Origin: CAKZKT01 sp034434235
GTDB lineage: Bacteria > Chloroflexota > Anaerolineae > CG2-30-64-16
Length of the DNA: 52,788 nt
Direction of reading: 5' to 3'
NCBI GenBank assembly: GCA_034434235.1
Contig: DAOTZV010000054.1
Coordinates: 1-52,788, forward strand
Position numbers and translations under genes: made by a program. This document shows, piece by piece, positions 29,318 to 36,709 of the stretch (position 1 is its first letter; every line of letters begins with the position of its first letter). The notes beneath the pieces are model-generated. The model searched no databases. It was not told the DNA's origin and saw only the letters and a program-made list of their open reading frames with translations.

Positions 29318-29680
29318 TCAATCGGCCTGAACCACCTGGCGCTCGCGCATGCGTGCGGCCTTGCCCGTGCGGCCGCGCAGATAGTACAACCGCGCCCGCC
29401 GGACCTTGGCATGACGCAAGACCTCCACCTTCTCGACGCGGGGCGAAACGAACAGGAAGGTGCGTTCGACGCCGATGCCGTGCGATGCAATGCGGCGCAC
29501 CGTGAAGCTGCCGTTGACGCCGCCGTGCCGAACGCGGATCACCACACCCTGGAATACCTGCACCCGCTCCTTGTCACCCTCCACGATCAACGTGTGCACG
29601 CGAACGGTATCGCCGGGCTCGAGCATGGGGATATTCGGATTCTGTTCTGCGTTATGAAGCGAAAGCATTAAGTTGTGCAT
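29318..29680 (-). CDS. rplS: 50S ribosomal protein L19
   Basis: 120 aa, full length. Recognisable L19 sequence: FEPGDTV-like LEPGDTVRVHTLIVEGDKER, VQVFQGVVIRVRHGGVNGSF, TVRRIASHGIGVERTFLF, and the basic tail VRRARLYYLRGRTGKAARM. It sits between trmD upstream and rnhB downstream, the common bacterial order, but with its own strong promoter at 29785-29813 and a leader of about 100 nt. Confidence 0.97.
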   Translation of the reverse strand: MHNLMLSLHNAEQNPNIPMLEPGDTVRVHTLIVEGDKERVQVFQGVVIRVRHGGVNGSFTVRRIASHGIGVERTFLFVSPRVEKVEVLRHAKVRRARLYYLRGRTGKAARMRERQVVQAD

Positions 29681-29784
29681 GTCTCACCTTCGATCTACTG
29701 ATGTCCTGGCCGCCGGCGTATCCTGCGCCACCAATGGCCGCGCTTCGCCCGACAACAACAGGCTTGAATTGGTCACGAAGAGTA

Positions 29785-29813
29785 ATTTTAGCACCGATCT
29801 TCCGATTAGCCAA
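29785..29813 (-). promoter_or_regulatory. rplS promoter
   Basis: Minus strand: TTGGCT (29813-29808), 17-bp spacer ending TGC (extended -10), TAAAAT (29790-29785). An imperfect palindrome CCGATTAGCCAAATCGG (29802-29818) overlaps the -35. Confidence 0.6.
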
Positions 29814-29829
29814 ATCGGAGCGATCCTTT

Positions 29830-30693
29830 TTACGAGGCCTCTTCGGACGAGCGGCGCTCCTGTTCCAGGCGCTCCAGGAAGGCCCGATCGGCGTCGCTCA
29901 GCGGGGCCGAGCGCAGCAGATCGGGCCGGCGCTCCCACGTGCGGCGCAACGCCTGCTCGCGGCGCCAACGGGCCACGCGGGCATGATCGCCCGACGTGAG
30001 GATCTCCGGGATGCCCTGGCCGCGGAAAACGGCCGGCCGCGTGTACTGCGGATATTCGAGCAGGCCGGTCGCAAACGAATCCTCGTACGCAGCCAGCTCG
30101 CAGCCCAGCGCGCCCGGCAGAAGCCGCGTCACGGCATCCACGATGATCGCCGCAGCCAGCTCGCCGCCCGAGATCACGAAATCGCCGATGGAGATCTCGT
30201 CGGTCGCCAGGCCGGTGCGCACGCGCTCGTCCACCCCTTCGTAGCGGCCGCAGATCAGCGCGATGCGCCGATAGCCGGCCAGCTCCTGGGCCACCGCCTG
30301 CGTGAACGTGCGGCCCTGCGGCGAAAGCAGGATGATCGGCACGTCGGCAGGCAAAGGAATGGCAGCTTCGCCGATGGGCGGTTCATCTTCCGGGCCTTCC
30401 ACTCCGCCGCCTTCCTCGGCCGCGGGCCGCTCGGGCAGTCGCCAGCCGGGCTCGTGGCTCAACACCGTCTCGACCGCCCGGAAGATCGGCTCGGGCTTCA
30501 TGACCATGCCCCCGCCACCGCCGTAGGGCGTGTCGTCGGTCACCCGGTGCCGACCCAATGCATAGTCCCGGATGTTGTGCAGGGCCACGCTGATGATGCC
30601 CGCCTCGCGCGCCCGCTTGAGGATGCTATCGTCGAAGATGCCGGCGAACATGCCGGGAAACAATGTGAAGATGTCGAAATGCAACATGGCCAT
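29830..30693 (-). CDS. trmD: tRNA (guanine-N1)-methyltransferase
   Basis: TrmD methylates G37 using S-adenosylmethionine through a trefoil knot. 287 aa: FDIFTLFPGMFAGIFDDSIL, DDTPYGGGGGMVMKPEP, LLSPQGRTFTQAVAQEL, LICGRYEGVDERV, and ISGGELAAAIIVDAVTRLLPG. An acidic Pro/Glu-rich insert near residues 85-115 (EEGGGVEGPEDEPP) lengthens it relative to the usual 240-250. GAGG precedes two candidate ATGs, 30693 and 30687. Confidence 0.96.
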   Translation of the reverse strand: MAMLHFDIFTLFPGMFAGIFDDSILKRAREAGIISVALHNIRDYALGRHRVTDDTPYGGGGGMVMKPEPIFRAVETVLSHEPGWRLPERPAAEEGGGVEGPEDEPPIGEAAIPLPADVPIILLSPQGRTFTQAVAQELAGYRRIALICGRYEGVDERVRTGLATDEISIGDFVISGGELAAAIIVDAVTRLLPGALGCELAAYEDSFATGLLEYPQYTRPAVFRGQGIPEILTSGDHARVARWRREQALRRTWERRPDLLRSAPLSDADRAFLERLEQERRSSEEAS

Positions 30694-30730
30694 AACGCCT
30701 CAACCGGATTTTGCAGATATGTCTGAAAAC

Positions 30731-31648
30731 TCAGGGCGCCTCGGCTTCCAGCCAACGCGCCTTGAGCTCGGCCAAAGAGCCATCGGAGCGGAGAGCGGCC
30801 AGCGCCTCGTTCACCTGGCGCAACAAGTCGGGCGCATCGGCCGGCACGATGATCGCATACGGGTCGCTGCGCAACGGCGGGCCGACGATGGCCAGGCGCC
30901 GGTGCGGCCGGTTGAAGAGCGCCAGGCTGATCGCATCCACGATGGCCGCGTCGGCCTCGGCCGCGGCCACCGCTGCGAGCGCGGCCTCGGCCGAATCGCG
31001 CAACACCAGTTGCACGGGGCTTCTGGCCTGCGCCTGCGCCGCGCGCGCCAGCGCATCCCCTTCGCTGCCCCATTCGACGGCCACCCGCCGGCCGGCCAGA
31101 ACCTCGCCCAGCCAGGCGCCGATCTCGCCCCGGCGCGGCGCCGCGGCCAGCTCCGACGCCTTCTCGACGGGCGCCGCCAACACCAGGCCGGCCTCGATGT
31201 ACGGCTCGGAGAAACGCACCTCGCGCGTGCGATGGGGCATGATCGGCAGGGCCGAGAGCGCGCTGTCCACCCGATGCGCGGCAACCGCGTCGAGGAGCTG
31301 ATCGAAGCCCACGCCGACGAACTCCGGCCGCACGCCCCAGCGCCCGGCAACGGCCTGGGCCAGATCCACATCGAATCCGACCGGCCGGCCCGTCGCCGCA
31401 TCCAGGTTCTCGAACGGCGGGAAGCTGGGGTCCATGCCCACCCGCCAGACGCCCGTCTCCTGGATGCGCGTCCAGACGCGATCCCGGCCCAGGATGCCGG
31501 CGCGCGCGAGCACCCATCCCACCACGGCGATGAGCGCCGCGGCAAGCAGCCCGGCTGCCAGGCGACGCGTCACGCGGCCGGCAAGCGTTCGACGCGCCAG
31601 GCTCCTGGTGCGCGCGAGCACCGGCCGAAGAACACCTCTCTCCATCAT
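30731..31648 (-). CDS. Amino-acid-type ABC transporter substrate-binding protein
   Basis: 305 aa, family 3 solute-binding protein. One N-terminal hydrophobic anchor (RLAAGLLAAALIAVVGWVLA, about residues 30-48) with Arg-rich flank, no lipobox Cys. Domain motifs: VGMDPSFPPFENLD, GFDVDLAQAVAGRWG, DSALSALPIMPHRTREVRFS and VAVEWGSEGDALAR. ATG 31648 overlaps the stop of the upstream glycoside-hydrolase gene by 4 nt (ATGA). No permease or ATPase gene is nearby, so it is either an orphan receptor or uses a transporter elsewhere. Confidence 0.87.
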   Translation of the reverse strand: MMERGVLRPVLARTRSLARRTLAGRVTRRLAAGLLAAALIAVVGWVLARAGILGRDRVWTRIQETGVWRVGMDPSFPPFENLDAATGRPVGFDVDLAQAVAGRWGVRPEFVGVGFDQLLDAVAAHRVDSALSALPIMPHRTREVRFSEPYIEAGLVLAAPVEKASELAAAPRRGEIGAWLGEVLAGRRVAVEWGSEGDALARAAQAQARSPVQLVLRDSAEAALAAVAAAEADAAIVDAISLALFNRPHRRLAIVGPPLRSDPYAIIVPADAPDLLRQVNEALAALRSDGSLAELKARWLEAEAP

Positions 31649-32799
31649 GGCAACCCCGTCCGATCGCCCGCGGCATAGCGCTGCACGGCCTGATAGATCG
31701 GCTTCGGCTGAAAGTCCACGCCGACGAACGTGTAATAATCCTGGTAGGTGGCAGCCGGCCGCGGGTAGCGGAAAGCCCACAGGCACAACGCATCCACCCA
31801 GGGCCATTCGCGCAGGGCGATCTCATAAGCCCGGATGGTGTATGCCGCGCGCTGCGCCGGCCGCACCGCCTTCGTCCACCGCGGGTGGTCGTTCCAGCCG
31901 CCCTCCGTGATGATCACATGCTTGGCCGCATCGCCGTTGCGCACCATGATCTCCCGTTGCAACTCGACCCGGCGGAAGTTGATTGCATCGGGGCTCGCGG
32001 CCGCATCCGGCGGGAAGGTCCAGCCGTAGGCATGGACGGCCAGGATGTCGAAATACGGCGCGGCGCCGGCATCGTACATGCGCTGGAGATAGACCAGATC
32101 GTCCATGCCCCATTCGGTGCCCGGCGGGGCCAGGGTGGGCGCCAGCGCGCCGGCCAGGACCTGCATGTCGGGATCAGCGGCCTTGACCGCGGGATAGACG
32201 GCCTTCAGCATGGCCGCGTAGCCGGCCGGATCCACCGGCCGGAAGCCCCACTCCTGGCTCAGGTTCGGCTCGTTCCAGATGATCAGATAGCGCACGCGGC
32301 CGCGAAAATGATCGGCAAAGGCCGCCGCGAAACGGGCAAAGTCGTCGTAGCCGGCCTCATCCAGGTACAGATGGTTCGAGCGGGGCGGTCGGGCCCATTC
32401 CGGCACGTAGCCCAGCCGGGCGATCACGGTCAACCCCTGATTGACGGCATGATCCACCACCAGGTCGGCGTGGCTCCAGTCGAAGACCCCGCGAGACGGC
32501 TCGTGCGCGGCCCACAGAAAATACTCCACGATCCAGGGCGCGCCCATCTCGCGCACCATGGCCAACGTGCGCTGTATCTTCCACGGCTCCACCTCGTCGG
32601 TGAGGCGGGTATGGACTCCCATCTTGGGGTTGCTGGTCACCACCTGTTGGGGCGGGCCGAACGCGACCCAATGCCGATAGGATCGGCCGACCAACAGGCC
32701 GACGAGCAGCAGCATGGCCATCGCCCGACCGTAAATCTGCCCGCCTCTCCCGCTTTGCAGATGGGAAGATTTTCTGCTAGAATAAATTTGTTCGCTCAT
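31645..32799 (-). CDS. Secreted or anchored glycoside hydrolase-like protein
   Basis: 384 aa TIM-barrel hydrolase of the clan A type. Signal anchor at about residues 27-40 (AMAMLLLVGLLVGRSY). Acid/base Glu likely in LIIWNEPNLSQEWGF; nucleophile Glu likely in VIITEGGWNDHP, with HAYGW between. Resembles GH5/GH39-like proteins; substrate unknown. The start is uncertain: ATG 32799 supplies basic residues before the helix but overlaps a plus-strand promoter, and ATG 32721 is a shorter option. Translationally coupled to the binding-protein gene. Confidence 0.75.
   Translation of the reverse strand: MSEQIYSSRKSSHLQSGRGGQIYGRAMAMLLLVGLLVGRSYRHWVAFGPPQQVVTSNPKMGVHTRLTDEVEPWKIQRTLAMVREMGAPWIVEYFLWAAHEPSRGVFDWSHADLVVDHAVNQGLTVIARLGYVPEWARPPRSNHLYLDEAGYDDFARFAAAFADHFRGRVRYLIIWNEPNLSQEWGFRPVDPAGYAAMLKAVYPAVKAADPDMQVLAGALAPTLAPPGTEWGMDDLVYLQRMYDAGAAPYFDILAVHAYGWTFPPDAAASPDAINFRRVELQREIMVRNGDAAKHVIITEGGWNDHPRWTKAVRPAQRAAYTIRAYEIALREWPWVDALCLWAFRYPRPAATYQDYYTFVGVDFQPKPIYQAVQRYAAGDRTGLP
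32755..32783 (+). promoter_or_regulatory. Promoter for the small membrane protein pair
   Basis: TTGCAG (32755-32760), 17-bp spacer ending TGC, TAGAAT (32778-32783). It overlaps the first codons of the divergent hydrolase if that gene starts at 32799. Confidence 0.6.
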
Positions 32800-32819
32800 C
32801 ACATCGCCGGAGGCCCATC

Positions 32820-33107
32820 GTGAAACTTGCCGCCTGGAGAGATGTTGCCGTCATCCTGCTCGCGATCCAGACGCTCGTCCTGGTCATCGTGGTCGGGGCC
32901 GCGCTCTATCTGCTGAACCGCGGCATGGCAAGCCTGCGCGGAGCCGTCAAGCGCTACGCGCCCGTCGTGCAGGCGCGGCTTCGTCAGGTAGCCGATGTCA
33001 GCGAGCAGATCAGCACCAGGGCGGCCGCGCCCATCATCCACGCGGCGGCCACCGGCGCCCAGGTCCGATCCTGGCTGGTCGCCTTGCGTTCAACCATTCG
33101 CCACTGA
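32820..33107 (+). CDS. Small single-helix membrane protein
   Basis: 95 aa from GTG 32820, with GGAGG 7 nt upstream. Residues about 8-31 (DVAVILLAIQTLVLVIVVGAAL) form one membrane helix; the rest is a basic amphipathic helix (LRGAVKRYAPVVQARLRQVADV). No known domain recognised. Together with the next 80-aa protein it forms a small membrane pair under one promoter. Confidence 0.7.
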   Translation: MKLAAWRDVAVILLAIQTLVLVIVVGAALYLLNRGMASLRGAVKRYAPVVQARLRQVADVSEQISTRAAAPIIHAAATGAQVRSWLVALRSTIRH

Positions 33108-33131
33108 ATCGAAACAAAGGAGTAGCCGCTC

Positions 33132-33374
33132 GTGTCTCAACGATTTCGCCTGGTCTTGATCAGCAGCATCGTCGGAGCGGTCGTCGCCGGCACGGCCGCC
33201 TGGGCCTTCTCGCAGGCCCGGCAGAGCCAAAGCGAGCTGAAGGCCGCCCGGGCTTCCCTGCCGGCCAATCACCTCCGCTTCGAGCCTTCACCTTCCGACT
33301 ACGTGCAGATCGCCGTCTCGCTGGTGACGCTCGTCCGACAGGTGGCCAATCTCTTCAGGCCCGACAAGGCTTGA
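33132..33374 (+). CDS. Small membrane protein
   Basis: 80 aa from GTG 33132, AAAGGAG 9 nt upstream. One N-terminal helix (LVLISSIVGAVVAGTAAWAF) followed by a polar segment resembling YtxH-like proteins, and a hydrophobic C-terminal stretch (DYVQIAVSLVTLVRQVANLF). Partner of the preceding 95-aa protein by proximity. Function unknown. Confidence 0.65.
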   Translation: MSQRFRLVLISSIVGAVVAGTAAWAFSQARQSQSELKAARASLPANHLRFEPSPSDYVQIAVSLVTLVRQVANLFRPDKA

Positions 33375-33432
33375 TTCTACCACAGCGTCGGGCCGATCCC
33401 AATTCGCCCCGCGGGGATGATCAGGAGGCGCC

Positions 33433-34176
33433 TTGAGCTACGACGGGCATACGGCCAACGGACCGCGCATGGCAGAGCGCGACCTGCGTCGCGAGATCGT
33501 CCGCATCGGCCGGCTCATGCACGCGCGGGGCTACGTGACCGCGACCGACGGCAACATCTCGGTTCGGCTCGATGAGGAGCGGTTTCTCGTCACGCCCAGC
33601 GGACTGAGCAAAGGCTATATGACGCCGGAGCAACTGGTGGTCATAGATTGGGAGGCGCGTCCGGTCGGCCGGACAGGCGACGCGACCGGCCCCGACCTGA
33701 TGCCCAGCTCGGAGATCTTGCTGCATCTGGAGGCCTACCGGCAGCGGCCGGACATCGCCGCAGTCGTCCATGCCCATCCCGTACATGCCGTCGTCCTCTC
33801 CATCGCGGGCATCTCGCTGGCGCATTGTCCGATTCCCGAGGTCATCGTCAACCTGGGCATGATCCCGACGACCGACTATGCCATGCCGGCCAGTCCCGAG
33901 GGCGCGGTCGTCATCCGGGATTGGATCCGCCGCTACGACGCGCTGATCCTCCAACGACACGGCTCGGTCACCGTCGGCAAGACCTTGTGGGAAGCCTATC
34001 TCCACCTGGAAAAGCTGGAAAACGCGGCCGAGATCACGTACAAGCTCCTGCTCCTGGGCCGCGAGACTCCCTTCCCGCCGGCCGAGCTTCAAAAGCTGTT
34101 GGCGAAGCGCGAAAGGGCCGGACTCATGCGGCCCGGACAGGCCGCGGAGATCGCGCAGGCGTTCGGCCTCCTTTGA
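33433..34176 (+). CDS. Class II aldolase/adducin family protein
   Basis: 247 aa zinc aldolase of the fuculose/rhamnulose/ribulose-phosphate type. Motifs: GRLMHARGYVTATDGNISVR, FLVTPSGLSKGYM, PSSEILLHLEAY (catalytic Glu), VVHAHPVHAVVLS (zinc His pair) and LQRHGSVTVGKTLWEAY (third His). Start TTG 33433 chosen for AGGAGG 4 nt upstream, the same spacing as in the dehydrogenase at 4798; ATG 33469 is the alternative. No sugar kinase or isomerase sits beside it, so the substrate is open. Confidence 0.9.
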   Translation: MSYDGHTANGPRMAERDLRREIVRIGRLMHARGYVTATDGNISVRLDEERFLVTPSGLSKGYMTPEQLVVIDWEARPVGRTGDATGPDLMPSSEILLHLEAYRQRPDIAAVVHAHPVHAVVLSIAGISLAHCPIPEVIVNLGMIPTTDYAMPASPEGAVVIRDWIRRYDALILQRHGSVTVGKTLWEAYLHLEKLENAAEITYKLLLLGRETPFPPAELQKLLAKRERAGLMRPGQAAEIAQAFGLL

Positions 34177-34253
34177 CATTTTGCCGGCATGACGGCAGCG
34201 CATGCCGGGAAGATGAACCTTAAAATTTCTGTACGTTTCGCTTTGCGTTTGAC

Positions 34254-34282
34254 TTGCGCTTTTCCTCATCGTGTGCTATACT
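34254..34282 (+). promoter_or_regulatory. Promoter for the 390-aa secreted protein
   Basis: TTGCGC (34254-34259), 17-bp spacer ending TGC, TATACT (34277-34282). A TTGACT 5 bp further upstream is too distant (22 bp). Leader about 55 nt; surrounding DNA is AT-rich. Confidence 0.55.
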
Positions 34283-34341
34283 ATATATGTCACTGTCGGC
34301 ATCGTTTACAAAATATATCCATTCCTCAAAGGAGAGCCCCC

Positions 34342-35514
34342 ATGAAGCAACTTCGATGGCACCTATGCTTGGCGGTATTCGTGTTGGTGTTCCTGGCATT
34401 GGCGTTGCCTGGGACTGCCGCCGCGGCTCCGGACGGCAGTGCTGTGCTTCGTCCTGCGAGTGGCTCGATCCTGGTGGACCAGCCGACTCAACCCACGTTT
34501 GCGGTTCCCGGCATTTTTGTCCTGAAGTTCGGCGAAAAAGCCGGCAATGCCGAACTCGATTTGCCTTCGCTGAACACCATCGGCGCAGTGAGCGGTCTGA
34601 CGATCAGCCCGAATTTGAACTGGGATACGTTGACCGTGAGCCAGAAACAGCCAGCACTCCTGGCCGGAGCAGCGACCATCACCGAAGGCAAGATCACGGT
34701 CCAGGGGGCAAATCAGGGGTACAACTCCGAGGGCTCGGTCATGGTCAAAGCCGACAATCCGTCCTTGAAGGCGGCCGGCAAGCTGGGCTTCCGCTACGAA
34801 GCCGTGTCGCAGCGGGGCGGGTTTACGCTGCAGAATGCTTCTGTTACCGTCGCGACCGATCCGGTGAAGCTTTCGCTGACCGGCATCAACAGCACGGACG
34901 GCGGCCTCACGATTGACTCCATGAAGTTGGATGTGCCGGCGGCCAACGCCAATGTCACCTTGAGCAATTACAAGGTGCAAAATGGTCGGGCCGAATGGAA
35001 GGCGATCAATGTAGCGAACGCGCCCAATACAGCGGTACAGTTCGGGAATGTAGCCAGCATCTCGGAGATGCAGCTCGCCGTAGCCGGCCCGGCCAACAAC
35101 TACGCGACCGTTGGCTCGGCCCGGTTGAAGGTCAACGGCGGACAGGCCGCCCAGATGGACGCGCAGCTCTACTTCGTGAACGATCCGACCAAGCGGCAGA
35201 CCGGCGTCGCGCTGGGCAAGGGCAATATGACCTTCCAGATTCCGGGCTGGAATGTGCGCGTGGATGGGATCAACTCCATTGAGGGTGGCGTCAAAGTGGA
35301 TACGATCAGCCTGGCGTCTCAGCCGCTCGACCTGACGGCCGAAGTTACGGGCGTCGTGGCCAGCACCACGGCCGGGCTCAGCTTCGAGCAGGCCAAGGTC
35401 TCCTACGGGACCTCCAGCGGCACCAGCGGCTTCCAGGCGACGATCACGCACACCAACGCCGGCTATGTGCTGACGACGACAACGCTTCTGCCGGCAGTAG
35501 CGTCTGGCAAGTAA
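34342..35514 (+). CDS. Secreted beta-rich protein of unknown function
   Basis: 390 aa from ATG 34342 with AAAGGAGAG upstream. Clear Sec signal peptide: MKQLRW, hydrophobic core to about residue 22, cleavage likely after TAAAA. The mature protein is rich in Gly, Ala, Ser, Thr and Asn, has no cysteine, and alternates short strands with turns (ITVQGANQGYNSEGSVMVKA, GGLTIDSMKLDVPAANANV, GGVKVDTISLASQPLDLTAEV), suggesting a beta-solenoid or repeat fold. Slightly lower GC than neighbours. Own promoter and a well-formed terminator mean it is a single transcription unit, consistent with an abundant surface or matrix protein. Family not recognised. Confidence 0.85.
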   Translation: MKQLRWHLCLAVFVLVFLALALPGTAAAAPDGSAVLRPASGSILVDQPTQPTFAVPGIFVLKFGEKAGNAELDLPSLNTIGAVSGLTISPNLNWDTLTVSQKQPALLAGAATITEGKITVQGANQGYNSEGSVMVKADNPSLKAAGKLGFRYEAVSQRGGFTLQNASVTVATDPVKLSLTGINSTDGGLTIDSMKLDVPAANANVTLSNYKVQNGRAEWKAINVANAPNTAVQFGNVASISEMQLAVAGPANNYATVGSARLKVNGGQAAQMDAQLYFVNDPTKRQTGVALGKGNMTFQIPGWNVRVDGINSIEGGVKVDTISLASQPLDLTAEVTGVVASTTAGLSFEQAKVSYGTSSGTSGFQATITHTNAGYVLTTTTLLPAVASGK

Positions 35515-35543
35515 GAAGGGATATCTGTTCGGGGTGGCGTTGC

Positions 35544-35590
35544 AGGGGAGTATTTTCTCAGGAAGATACTCCCCTTAAAGTGTTTTTGTT
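35544..35590 (+). terminator. Rho-independent terminator
   Basis: AGGGGAGTAT (35544-35553) pairs with ATACTCCCCT (35566-35575), extended internally by TTC/GAA, followed by TTAAAGTGTTTTTG. Closes the secreted-protein gene. Confidence 0.75.
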
Positions 35591-35730
35591 TGCTTTCTTT
35601 CCACTTATTCTACTTTTTTTGCAATCCATTCACCTCTTCCGGCTTTTTCGCGCGCCATCGGCACGACATCTTTCTACACCGGCCGGGCGTCCGCCCAGGA
35701 GCACCGGCTTCCAGCTTCCAGCACCAAGAT

Positions 35731-35759
35731 TTGACTGTCTCGGCCATCCCTGGTAGAAT
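35731..35759 (+). promoter_or_regulatory. tRNA-Glu promoter
   Basis: TTGACT (35731-35736), 17-bp spacer, TAGAAT (35754-35759), about 25 nt before the tRNA. The 35515-35924 gap holds the terminator, this promoter and the tRNA; nothing else was seen. Confidence 0.65.
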
Positions 35760-35784
35760 GCATCCTGTCGCACGCGCGAACTTC

Positions 35785-35857
35785 GCCTCCATCGTCTAGA
35801 GGACCAGGACACAGGCCTTTCAAGCCTGGTACAGGGGTTCGAATCCCCTTGGAGGCA
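35785..35857 (+). tRNA. tRNA-Glu (anticodon UUC)
   Basis: Acceptor GCCTCCA pairs with TGGAGGC, anticodon stem CAGGC/GCCTG with loop CTTTCAA giving anticodon UUC, T loop TTCGAAT with stem AGGGG/CCCCT, discriminator A. 73 nt, CCA not encoded. Confidence 0.95.
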
Positions 35858-35924
35858 TGCTTGTTCATCTCCGCGTATCGTTGTCGTTACGTTGTACTTC
35901 CTCTCTCACCCCCGAGACCCGATT

Positions 35925-36647
35925 ATGGCGAAACCGAAGACGGAGGTTGCCGAGATGACCGCGACGCGCTCTGACTTCGAACCGGCCTATCTGAAGCTTC
36001 ACAGGACAGGCGAGCTGCAGAGGCGTGCCGAAGAGCTCTGGGCCATCATGGAGAGCTGCCAGCTTTGCCCCAGGCGGTGCGGCGTCAATCGCCTGAAAGG
36101 GGCAAGCGGCTTCTGTCGCGCCCCCGGCGCAACGCTCGTCGTCTCATCGTTCCATCCGCACTTCGGCGAAGAAAGGCCGCTGGTGGGGATCGGCGGCTCG
36201 GGGACGATCTTCCTGACCCACTGCAATCTGCGCTGCGTGTTTTGCCAGAACTGGGAGATCAGCCAGCTCGGCCGGGGCGTCGAGACGAGCATCGCCGAAC
36301 TGAGCGAGAACCTGACGAAACAGGCCATCCTCGAAATGCATCGTCAGGTAGGGGTCGCCAGGCCCCCGCGCGACGGCATCATGCGCAGAGGCCTGATGAT
36401 CCGGCACCTGGTCATGCCGAACGACGTGGCCGGCTCCGAGCAAGTCATGGAGTGGATCGCGGAACATCTGCCCAAAGACACCTATGTCAACATCATGGCT
36501 CAATACAACCCTCTCTTCAAAGCATACGACTATCCGGAAATCGCGCGAAGGATCACAGGGGAAGAATATGGCCGGGTGGTCAGAAGAGCGCAGGAGCTGG
36601 GGCTGACGAATCTGGACATCCAGGGATACTGGTGGCTGGAAAGATAG
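35925..36647 (+). CDS. Shortened radical SAM protein (PflX/COG1313 type)
   Basis: 240 aa from ATG 35925. It begins with the family's Cys-rich N-terminus (Cys45, 48, 52, 64), then GEERPLVGIGGSGTIF and the radical SAM cluster motif CNLRCVFCQNW (Cys100, 104, 107). The C-terminus also matches the family: EMHRQVG, RGLMIRHLVMP, DTYVNIMAQYNPLFKAYDYPEIARRIT. Between about residues 130 and 135 the family normally has roughly 100 more residues of barrel (the HNINxVTPTH to PDFK part), and these are absent without loss of frame. The protein is probably non-functional or altered. It may be a decaying gene. Confidence 0.75.
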   Translation: MAKPKTEVAEMTATRSDFEPAYLKLHRTGELQRRAEELWAIMESCQLCPRRCGVNRLKGASGFCRAPGATLVVSSFHPHFGEERPLVGIGGSGTIFLTHCNLRCVFCQNWEISQLGRGVETSIAELSENLTKQAILEMHRQVGVARPPRDGIMRRGLMIRHLVMPNDVAGSEQVMEWIAEHLPKDTYVNIMAQYNPLFKAYDYPEIARRITGEEYGRVVRRAQELGLTNLDIQGYWWLER

Positions 36648-36709
36648 GATAGGTGTGGTACAATAAGGAGGACGAGCTTGTCGCGCGCTTGAGCGAAACG
36701 AGGCTGTTC

